From contig JAFRXO010000008.1 of NCBI GenBank assembly GCA_017443465.1, positions 1-42,019 of the forward strand: a stretch of 42,019 nucleotides of DNA, in the 5' to 3' direction. Both the position numbers and the translations under genes were made by a program. Shown in pieces: positions 1 through 9,057 of this stretch (its first letter is position 1; the number at the start of each line of letters is the position of its first letter). Source of the DNA: Bacteroidales bacterium. GTDB taxonomy: Bacteria; Bacteroidota; Bacteroidia; Bacteroidales; UBA932. The notes under the pieces are model-generated. The model was given only the letters and a program-made list of their open reading frames with translations. It was not told the origin of the DNA and did no database searches.

Positions 1-98
1 GGCGGGGAACCACCTCTTCCCATCCCGAACAGAGAAGTTAAGCCCGCTTGCGCCGATGGTACTGACCCACCAGTTGGGAGAGTAGGCAGCTGCCGTTT
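1..98 (+). rRNA. rrf: 5S ribosomal RNA, 3' portion
   Basis: The window opens inside a 5S rRNA. The conserved blocks CCGAACAGAGAAGTTAAGCCC, GCGCCGATGGTACTG and GAGAGTAGG are present in the right order and spacing. The 5' end lies outside the window; the 3' end is placed near 98 by comparison with typical 5S length, and could be off by a few bases. It is followed immediately by an intrinsic terminator, so this is the end of a ribosomal RNA operon. Confidence 0.93.
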
Positions 99-102
99 TT
101 CG

Positions 103-140
103 AACGCCCGGACGTCACGACGACGCCCGGGCGTTTTTTT
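103..140 (+). terminator. Intrinsic terminator of the rRNA operon
   Basis: A perfect 9-bp stem (AACGCCCGG at 103-111 pairing with CCGGGCGTT at 127-135) is followed by a run of T. It sits just after the 5S rRNA and before gpmA. Confidence 0.92.
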
Positions 141-157
141 TATATCATGAAAATGAC

Positions 158-165
158 TATCTTTG
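158..165 (+). promoter_or_regulatory. Candidate -7 box of gpmA-eno
   Basis: TATCTTTG matches the Bacteroidota -7 consensus TAnnTTTG and lies 34 bases before the gpmA ATG. No clear TTTG -33 element is seen; that position falls in the terminator T tract. The box is repeated in inverted form (CAAAGATA, 190-197) around a smaller hairpin (AAGATT/AATCTT, 166-181), so the leader could fold. Confidence 0.5.
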
Positions 166-199
166 AAGATTGAAAAATCTTAACATTTCCAAAGATATC

Positions 200-2282
<2,083 letters not shown>

Positions 2283-2301
2283 TCCTTCTTGCAAGTAAAA
2301 G

Positions 2302-2336
2302 AAAGACCTCATGGCCAGATGGCTGTGAGGTCTTTT
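2302..2336 (+). terminator. Intrinsic terminator of gpmA-eno
   Basis: A perfect 10-bp stem, AAAGACCTCA (2302-2311) with TGAGGTCTTT (2326-2335), is followed by a T-rich stretch, 20 bases after the eno stop. Confidence 0.92.
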
Positions 2337-2350
2337 TATTTCTGATGGTG

Positions 2351-2483
2351 TTCCGCGGTGCAGGGTGTTGCCTGCGGACGCCCTCGCTTCGCTCATCCTT
2401 CCCACCGCTTCGCGGCGGGCCCCTCCCATTTACGCGGCCATGGGTGGCCACGGGCTCCGCAGGCAACACCCTGCACCGCGGAA
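2351..2483. repeat. Palindromic structured element, copy 1 (intergenic)
   Basis: A perfect 28-bp inverted repeat (2351-2378 and 2456-2483) encloses a 77-base core. The core holds TCGCTTCGCTC (2384-2394), a hairpin with an 8-bp stem carrying one mismatch (2401-2419), the motif GGGCCCCTCCC (2417-2427) and a small CCCAT/ATGGG hairpin (2425-2444). A second copy at 30293-30442 shares the two motifs and the same layout, although all stem sequences differ. It lies in the convergent gap between eno and the PorV-like gene and ends 10 bases from the latter's stop codon, so it may also end transcription on one or both strands. I do not recognise the family. Confidence 0.85.
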
Positions 2484-2493
2484 AGGGACAGGC

Positions 2494-3405
2494 CTAGAAG
2501 CAGTAGCCGAGGCCTATGGTCATGCTGTTTTTAAGGAGGTCAGAGCCAAAGAGATACGACATGCCAACCTTGACTCTATAGAACTTGACACCGACTCCGA
2601 CACTGGCGTAATCGGGGATGACGGACTTTCCGCCATATCTTGCACCTGCCCGGACGAAGACCATGTCATTGTAGCCATACTGCACACCGACGGCCGCCGA
2701 AAGCGCCCCGGAGAGCCACCAGTCAGCATCCAGGTCGCCCTCGATCGAATGGACCTCTGCGAAATCATATGCATATGCCAGTCCGAAAGCGATCGAAGTG
2801 GGGAGGCTGAAGCTGGCCCCGCTGTTGTCGGTGATGCTCGCTCCTATGGACCTAACTCCCAGGGCGACGTTCAGTCCCTTGTACTGTCCGGTAACGAACA
2901 CATCCCCTCCGAAAGCGGAATAAGAATAGTTCTCCAGCACCTTGGAGCTTGCGTACCTGAGGTTGACTCCCACTGACAGGAAATCGGCGACCCTGTAGGC
3001 TCCTCCACCGTTGACCTGGAGATCCGACGGAGTAAATGATGTACCGCTGACCTTCTCTCCAGCCTTTCCCGAAGAGAATCCAAGTGTCAGGCCGAAATTT
3101 CCGCTGTTGTAGGTACCGGCGAAATTATAGTAATCGGTAGGGAATGTCTCAGGCATCCATCTCAGCCATGTGCCCTCGATGTCAAGTTTCTTCTTCGAGA
3201 ACGGGATAGCTGCCGGATTCCCGAAAGAGGCATATGCCATATTTGAAGAAGAAGCGATCCCCGCACCGGCGAGGGAAGACTCGGCCAGGCCGCGCTCGAA
3301 CCTGATGAACGGAAGAGCCTCGCTGCCCGGTTCCACGGCAGCAGCCGCAGCTCCGACAGACAGGGCCGCAAGAGCGGACAATATATGTATAAGACTGATT
3401 CTCAT
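2494..3405 (-). CDS. PorV/PorQ-like outer-membrane beta-barrel protein
   Basis: This is a predicted outer-membrane barrel. The N-terminus is a signal peptide (residues 1-22, alanine-rich before VEPG). The rest is built of alternating amphipathic strands with many Gly, Tyr and Ala, ending in the aromatic tail GLGYCF that suits barrel assembly. The motif ASFGNPAAIPF near residue 60 resembles the NPA(G/A)L segment of PorV/PorQ and FadL-like proteins of Bacteroidota, where PorV is a type IX secretion shuttle. At 303 residues it is shorter than classical PorV (about 390), so I call it PorV/PorQ-like rather than PorV. It starts 5 bases after the stop of the upstream protease gene, which carries a type IX-like tail, so the two may act together. 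The start codon is embedded in CATATG. Confidence 0.72.
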   Translation of the reverse strand: MRISLIHILSALAALSVGAAAAAVEPGSEALPFIRFERGLAESSLAGAGIASSSNMAYASFGNPAAIPFSKKKLDIEGTWLRWMPETFPTDYYNFAGTYNSGNFGLTLGFSSGKAGEKVSGTSFTPSDLQVNGGGAYRVADFLSVGVNLRYASSKVLENYSYSAFGGDVFVTGQYKGLNVALGVRSIGASITDNSGASFSLPTSIAFGLAYAYDFAEVHSIEGDLDADWWLSGALSAAVGVQYGYNDMVFVRAGARYGGKSVIPDYASVGVGVKFYRVKVGMSYLFGSDLLKNSMTIGLGYCF

Positions 3406-3410
3406 ATGCT

Positions 3411-5927
3411 TCAGATTTTCGTTATGATCTTCTTGTACTCCTTCCCTCCCATTCTCACGATCAGGCTATAGCGCCCCGGAGCACAATCTTTCATATCAAT
3501 CTCCAGAGGCTCGAAGCCGCTGAACGTGCGAGTCTCTTCATATACGATCTTTCCGCTCGAAGACAGGATCCTTACATATGTTTCAGCCGGTTCGGCGGTC
3601 CGGATGGTTAGGGTGGAAGTCACCGCGGCAGGGATGGTTTCGACCGGATCGGCACTGTTCTTCACCAGTACCCTGAAACTGAACGAACCGGACTTCCCGT
3701 CCTCGTCGGTAGCGGTTATGGTGATGGATGAAAGACCGTAATCGACGGACCTGACCATCATCTCAGTAGTCTCATTGTTAATGCTGACGAAGGTCATCGA
3801 AGTGTTCTCCATGGCGAAACTGAAGGTTATCGGATCCTCGTCAGGATCAGCCATATAGGAAGAAAGGACCTCCGAGAATGAAGTGTTCTTGTCCCACAGG
3901 ATGCGGTCTTCGAACGGAGCGGTCTGCTGCGGGGCCCTGTTCTCCGGAGTAGCCACCGGTTTGACAGGCGAACTATCCGAGTACTTCATATGCGAGTCAT
4001 ATGCATAGACTGCGGCATAGTACTGGGTTGCATATTTAAGTCCCTGTATCTTCATGCTGACAGGGCTTCCTACCGGCAGGGTAGCGACTGACATCCTGGA
4101 GGTTATGAGGCTTGCATCCGGGGATATGGGGTTGCAGTTCTCCACGACGCTCCTGTCGGTCCCCAGGATGCAGAGCACTCCGAGGGCCTTTTCGTCATCC
4201 TCGTCGGCTGGCGTGTTGAAGGAGAAAGTGACGGTCTTGCGGTCCGGGGTGACGGTGAAATCCTCGATGCGGTCCGGGGCTATGTCATCCTTGAAGTCTA
4301 TTTCGATTCCGGCCTGTTCGAAGGCACCTGCTGCATCCAGCGCCGGTCCGACAGGATAGCGGCTGCTGATGTAGTCAGAGTTTGCTCCCTTGACGAGAGC
4401 GTCCTCCAGGTCCTTGTTGGTGAAATCAGGACCACCGAAGAGGGAAAGCACCAGGGCGGCTACGCCGGAAACATGAGGACAGGCCATTGACGTTCCGCCC
4501 ATGTAACCATAGCTTTTCCCGGAATACGGGTCATCGATGTTCATAGTCGGGGAGTAAGTGCTGAGGATGCTTCCGCGGCTGTATATGCCGTCATTCTCGC
4601 TGCCCCAGCCGGCACCGTAGTTGTCCCCTCCGGGAGCGCATATGTCCACCCAGTCCCCGTAGTTAGTATACCATGTCGGAAGCCAGTCGGGACCGATGGC
4701 GCCGACTGCGATTATCGGGTCGTAGTTGGCTGGGGCTCCGTTGGCTATCTGGTCGTTTCCTGCGGCGAAAATAACCACTCCGCCTTTCATCGGGGAATCC
4801 GGAAGCTGGTTGCCGTCATCGTCACAGCCGGCATATTTGATGAAATAGTCCACCGCAGCCTTGTCGACATCGGAAATCTTGTCTGCGAGGGCTTCTCTCC
4901 GTCCCTTTTCGGTCAGTTCCCCGTAGTCATCGCGATCGTAATCATAGCCCCAGCTGTTCTGGGAGATCACAGCCCCGTGGTCGGCTCCCCATTTGATGGC
5001 GTTGGCGGTACAATATTCATATGCATCGCTGTTATAGTAGGAATTGCCGAGGTCTTCATTTGGATCCTCGAAGATCTGGCAGCTCATCAGCTTGACTCCG
5101 CCCCTGCCTGCGGCATAGTCACCGCCTGCTATCCCCGCGATTCCGACCCCGTTGTTCCTGATGGCAGAGATTACTCCGGCGACGTGGGTCCCGTGGTCGC
5201 CCGGAGTGACCTTGTAGTAATTCTTCGGTTTGTCAGTAGCGAAATTGCGGCTGCCGTTCTCTCCTGCAGGGATGCAGTTTGCCATGAGGTCGGTGTGCTC
5301 CAGTTCTATTCCTTCGTCCACCACAGACACTATTACAGAAGGATTTCCGGTGGTGTAAGCTTCCCACACGTCCTTGATGTTTATGTCACAGCCCTCATTG
5401 GAAGACAGTATCCTGGAGCCGGAACGGATCGTAAGGTTCAGGGACTTGTCGTTGTAAATGTTCCACTGCCATTTGAAAAGAGGATCGTCCGGAAGGGCCA
5501 GTTTGCGGATCTTGCGCGGTTTTTCCACGGAAACCACTCCCGGAAGGGAATTCAGGGCAGTCTCCGCCTTGGTGACCTGGACGGCATCGGAGTACTTGAT
5601 GGTGTACCACCTGTGAAGACCTTCGCGCCTCGTACGTCCTTCATATTTTCCGGCATACGGGAAGACCCTCTCGTAGGAAACCACTCCCAATTCGTCTATG
5701 ACGTTGTTCACATCCATCGACCTGGTCATTACCTTTCCGTTCCCGGCAGCCTCTTCCAGCATGGAGACGGTCCGGTCATCGAAAAGGACGACCGAGCAGT
5801 CAGTCATGGTGACAACGGACTTTTCTTCCACCGCTTCGGGGACCGCGGCCAGTTCCTCCTTGGCGCACGAGGCAGCCAGGAGAATCATCAGCGCGGCCGA
5901 AGCATATGTTTTCATTCCAAATTTCAT
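3411..5927 (-). CDS. Subtilisin-like (S8) serine protease lipoprotein with type IX-like C-terminal domain
   Basis: A predicted surface or periplasmic serine endopeptidase of 838 residues. Residues 1-21 form a lipoprotein signal with the candidate lipid-bearing Cys21 in LLAASCAKEE. An inhibitor-I9-like propeptide follows (about 80-140), then the S8 catalytic domain with Asp204 (VVDEGIE), His245 (GDHGTHVAG), the oxyanion Asn391 (AAGND) and Ser480 (GGTSMACPH), so all catalytic residues are present. A fibronectin-III-like region (about 550-660) and a cadherin-like region (about 670-760) follow. The last 70 residues, ending GRYSLIVRMGGKEYKKIITKI, look like a type A sorting domain of the type IX system. 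Combining a lipobox and such a tail is unusual. It sits 5 bases after thiN and just before a PorV-like gene. Confidence 0.9.
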   Translation of the reverse strand: MKFGMKTYASAALMILLAASCAKEELAAVPEAVEEKSVVTMTDCSVVLFDDRTVSMLEEAAGNGKVMTRSMDVNNVIDELGVVSYERVFPYAGKYEGRTRREGLHRWYTIKYSDAVQVTKAETALNSLPGVVSVEKPRKIRKLALPDDPLFKWQWNIYNDKSLNLTIRSGSRILSSNEGCDINIKDVWEAYTTGNPSVIVSVVDEGIELEHTDLMANCIPAGENGSRNFATDKPKNYYKVTPGDHGTHVAGVISAIRNNGVGIAGIAGGDYAAGRGGVKLMSCQIFEDPNEDLGNSYYNSDAYEYCTANAIKWGADHGAVISQNSWGYDYDRDDYGELTEKGRREALADKISDVDKAAVDYFIKYAGCDDDGNQLPDSPMKGGVVIFAAGNDQIANGAPANYDPIIAVGAIGPDWLPTWYTNYGDWVDICAPGGDNYGAGWGSENDGIYSRGSILSTYSPTMNIDDPYSGKSYGYMGGTSMACPHVSGVAALVLSLFGGPDFTNKDLEDALVKGANSDYISSRYPVGPALDAAGAFEQAGIEIDFKDDIAPDRIEDFTVTPDRKTVTFSFNTPADEDDEKALGVLCILGTDRSVVENCNPISPDASLITSRMSVATLPVGSPVSMKIQGLKYATQYYAAVYAYDSHMKYSDSSPVKPVATPENRAPQQTAPFEDRILWDKNTSFSEVLSSYMADPDEDPITFSFAMENTSMTFVSINNETTEMMVRSVDYGLSSITITATDEDGKSGSFSFRVLVKNSADPVETIPAAVTSTLTIRTAEPAETYVRILSSSGKIVYEETRTFSGFEPLEIDMKDCAPGRYSLIVRMGGKEYKKIITKI

Positions 5928-5932
5928 TTCGC

Positions 5933-6595
5933 TTACGTGAGAATTATCAGGGCCATGCTCCTGTGGCTGAATTTCAGGAACACCCTGTCATCTGTACTTT
6001 TGTTGAGGCTGGCTTTCCACCAGTTGTCAAATACCACCGTCCCTACCTGATACTCAAGTCCTTCCGAGGTGATAGTCAAAGAGTTGTCCGGGGAGAATAT
6101 GGAGACCTGCCGGCCTTTGCCCGGCCAGAATTCCACCGAATCGCTTACCGGGAACGCAGTAGTGTAATCCGAGACCATGTCGATCCGGACCCCCCGCTCT
6201 TCCAAGTCGTACAGCCTGGTGTACTCCATCAACTGGCCCAGGTTGCCGACAGTGTGGTCTTCCCTCTTCCCTCCGGCCCCGAGGAAATGGATCGCCTCCA
6301 CATCCTTCAGGTTGTCCATAGCCCAGCGGAACGCCTTTGTCATGTCATTGTCATCCTGTTCGGCGACACGGAGGATCCGGGAAGCATATGTTTTTTTAAG
6401 GCTTGAGGACAGGGAGTCTATGTCGCCGATCACCAGGTCAGGCTCCCTCAGCCTTCCGAATATCTTCGTGCAGGCGCGCAGGTAGGGCTTCAGCGCTCCG
6501 TCACAGCATATGATGAAATCCGCCCTCGAAATGATATGGCGGGGATATTCCCGGCGAGGAAACTCGCCATCACATATGATTACGACTTCCATCAT
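5933..6595 (-). CDS. thiN: Thiamine diphosphokinase
   Basis: It transfers pyrophosphate from ATP to thiamine, giving the cofactor thiamine diphosphate. The 220-residue protein has the family motifs in order: CDGAL (about 31-35), the metal- and nucleotide-binding VIGDIDS (about 55-61), EQDDNDMTKA (about 79-88), and GAGGKREDHTVGNL (about 106-119), followed by the C-terminal thiamine-binding half with SLTITSEGLEY. The start overlaps the stop of the upstream LptF/G-Fmt gene as ATGA (6592-6595), which implies translational coupling. A second Met directly follows the first and could be used instead. It belongs to the alaS operon. Confidence 0.93.
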   Translation of the reverse strand: MMEVVIICDGEFPRREYPRHIISRADFIICCDGALKPYLRACTKIFGRLREPDLVIGDIDSLSSSLKKTYASRILRVAEQDDNDMTKAFRWAMDNLKDVEAIHFLGAGGKREDHTVGNLGQLMEYTRLYDLEERGVRIDMVSDYTTAFPVSDSVEFWPGKGRQVSIFSPDNSLTITSEGLEYQVGTVVFDNWWKASLNKSTDDRVFLKFSHRSMALIILT

Positions 6596-9036
6596 TGTCT
6601 GGTTTTAAGGATTTCAGCCTTGGATGTGCCCTTTGTGGCGGAGTAGGAGTCCGGTTCGCGGAAGCCGGCGAGGAAGGCCTTGACGGGCATCCGTTTCTTA
6701 CCTGAAAGCTGGACATCTTCGAGAAGGAGGGCACCGTCAGCGGTAGAAACCGCCATCCAGCTCTTTCCGTCTGAGGATATGCTTCCCGGGGCCAGGCCCT
6801 CAGGCACTAGGCCTTCAGGAGCTACTGAAGCAGAGTAGATCTTCAGCTGTACAGGGGCGGAACCATCTCTTACCAGCTCGGTGAATGCACACGGAAGGGG
6901 ACTCAGGCCTCGTATCAGGTTGTCGATCTGCCTTGCGGAGTCATCCCAGTCGATGTGGCAGAGTTCACGGGTCAGCTTGGGAGCCGGTTTCAGCACCTCT
7001 GCTCCCTGGATGAAGCTCCTCTGGATCCTGGTTTCCACATTGTGCTCTATGATTCCGGTGACAGTCTGTACCACCAGTTCGGAGCCGATTTCCATAAGGT
7101 GGTCATGGAGGGTCCCGGCGTTTTCCCGTTCATCCATGAGATATTCCTGGCGGAGTATGATTCCGCCGGTGTCTATGCTCTTGTCGATCATGAAGGTGGT
7201 GACTCCGGTCTGCCTCTCTCCGTTGATTATGCTCCAGTTGATCGGGGCGGCGCCACGATATTGCGGCAGGAGGGCGGCGTGGAGGTTGAATGTCCCCAGC
7301 TTGGGCATCTTCCAGACAGCTTCGGGAAGCATCCTGAAGGCTACTACCACGAAAATGTCACCCTTGAGGGCACTGAGTTCGGCGAGGAAACCTTCATCCT
7401 TGAGTTTCTCAGGCTGCATGACTTTCAGGCCATGCTCCACGGCATATTTCTTCACCGCGCTCTCATTCATCTTCAGCCCCCTTCCGACAGGCTTGTCAGG
7501 AACTGTTACGACACCGACAACCTTGTGTCCTGCCTTGACTAGGGCGTCGAGAGACGCGACTGCGAAGTCCGGAGTTCCGAAGAAGACTATCTTCTTCTTG
7601 ACTATCAGGCCTGCTACGCGGCTCTTGATCTGCCTCCATTTGGACTTGAAGCCCTCACCGGAGAACACTGCCGAGTCGTTCACCGCTTTCCATGTCAGGT
7701 AGAGTCCGGCCAGCATCAGGACGACACAGGCGGCGAAGGCTCCCGCGGCAGCGGAAACGGCTCCGTCCCTCGCCAGTTTGCTGCCGGTGATGTCCACTAC
7801 CCAGTAGAGCACGAAGAAGAGGATGGACGTGATAGCGGAAGAACCGAGCCCGCCCTTTCCGATCAGGGCTCCCAGCGGAGCTCCGATGAAGAACAGCACC
7901 AGGCATGCCAGCGCCCCTGAGAATTTCTTGAGGATCTCGAGGTCGCTCCTGCGGAGGACATATGTGTACTCATATACATCCCTGCCGTCGCTTTCCAGGA
8001 TGGAGGCGAGTCCGGAGGCTTTGCTGGACGCTTCGTTCAGCGCGTCCTGCTTCTGCTTCACGCTGTTCCACTCCATGAACTTCTCATCTTCGTAGGAACT
8101 CTGTACGCGGGCAGTCCACGCCGTGTCCAGCTGATTGCGGAACAAGAGCTCCTCGGCTCTCGCCACTCTGTCCATCTGGGCGGATTTTGCTGAGTCCTTA
8201 AGCACTGACAGTGAGTCGCTTCCATGGATAAGATTCTTCAGCGGCATGGTCTTCACCGCGTCGCTGTAGCGGGTGTCCTCAGACTTCTGGAAGGTGTAGT
8301 TCTTGAGCGGGATGATCAGGGTCTGGCGGTCGAAGAATATCCTCTGCATCTGCCGCGTGGTGTCCCTGTACTTCTGGACGTTGGTCTCCTCGTAATCCGC
8401 GCCGCTGTAGAGTTCGAAAGTCAGATAATCCTTACGCTTGGACATCTTCATGATGGCCGAGTCAGCAAGTACGAGAGAACTGTTCCCCTTGTTTCCGGTG
8501 TGGTCATAGACCATCACCCCGTACATCATTCCGGTCTTGTCGCTGTGGAAATCCACCCGGAGGATGTAGCCTTCGATGCCGTCGTAGAATGTTCCTGCCG
8601 GAATCTTGATCTCTTCCTTGGTCCTTCCGATGTCGTCCCTGAGGGTGTAGATCTTGTTGTAAGAGATCGGGACGAGGTTGTTCGCGGCAAAGAACGCCAG
8701 ACCGCATATGGCAAGGCAGGATGCGAAGATAGGGACCAGGACCCTTGTCAGCGGGACTCCCGCGGCCTTTATGGCTATGAGCTCATTGTTCTCGGTCATG
8801 CTTCCTACCGTCATCACGGAAGCCAGCATGGTGGCCAGGGGGAGTGCCGTGGGGAGGATCGTGCAGCTTCCCCACATTATGAACTCCAGGATGACACCCA
8901 GGGAGAGTCCCTTCCCGACCAGTTCGTCTATGTAAAGCCACAGGAATTGCATCATCAGGATGAAGATGACAATCATGAGGATTGCCACGAACGGCCCGAT
9001 GAAGGCTTTGAGGATGAACAGGTCGAGTTTCTTCAA
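6592..9036 (-). CDS. LptF/LptG-family permease fused to methionyl-tRNA formyltransferase
   Basis: A single 814-residue frame joins two normally separate proteins. Residues 1 to about 470 are a YjgP/YjgQ permease (LptF/G), a membrane part of the ABC machine that lifts LPS from the inner membrane: three N-terminal membrane segments, a periplasmic jellyroll-like middle, and three C-terminal membrane segments. From residue 479 (VKKKIVFFGTPDFAVASL) it is Fmt, which formylates initiator Met-tRNA, with HAALLPQYRGAAPINW and the catalytic aspartate in DKSIDTGG. The codon where Fmt normally begins is GTC, and the next Met is inside the folded domain, so separate initiation looks unlikely. The LptF/G C-terminus is cytoplasmic in the family, which places Fmt correctly. 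The next gene, thiN, overlaps by ATGA. Confidence 0.88.
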   Translation of the reverse strand: MKKLDLFILKAFIGPFVAILMIVIFILMMQFLWLYIDELVGKGLSLGVILEFIMWGSCTILPTALPLATMLASVMTVGSMTENNELIAIKAAGVPLTRVLVPIFASCLAICGLAFFAANNLVPISYNKIYTLRDDIGRTKEEIKIPAGTFYDGIEGYILRVDFHSDKTGMMYGVMVYDHTGNKGNSSLVLADSAIMKMSKRKDYLTFELYSGADYEETNVQKYRDTTRQMQRIFFDRQTLIIPLKNYTFQKSEDTRYSDAVKTMPLKNLIHGSDSLSVLKDSAKSAQMDRVARAEELLFRNQLDTAWTARVQSSYEDEKFMEWNSVKQKQDALNEASSKASGLASILESDGRDVYEYTYVLRRSDLEILKKFSGALACLVLFFIGAPLGALIGKGGLGSSAITSILFFVLYWVVDITGSKLARDGAVSAAAGAFAACVVLMLAGLYLTWKAVNDSAVFSGEGFKSKWRQIKSRVAGLIVKKKIVFFGTPDFAVASLDALVKAGHKVVGVVTVPDKPVGRGLKMNESAVKKYAVEHGLKVMQPEKLKDEGFLAELSALKGDIFVVVAFRMLPEAVWKMPKLGTFNLHAALLPQYRGAAPINWSIINGERQTGVTTFMIDKSIDTGGIILRQEYLMDERENAGTLHDHLMEIGSELVVQTVTGIIEHNVETRIQRSFIQGAEVLKPAPKLTRELCHIDWDDSARQIDNLIRGLSPLPCAFTELVRDGSAPVQLKIYSASVAPEGLVPEGLAPGSISSDGKSWMAVSTADGALLLEDVQLSGKKRMPVKAFLAGFREPDSYSATKGTSKAEILKTRQ

Positions 9037-9057
9037 ATCAGTCTGTTATTGGTCAGG

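Noticed and set aside
2365-2976. A plus-strand frame running through the palindromic element
   Set aside because: It begins inside the repeat and is antisense to the PorV-like gene; the openness reflects GC richness.
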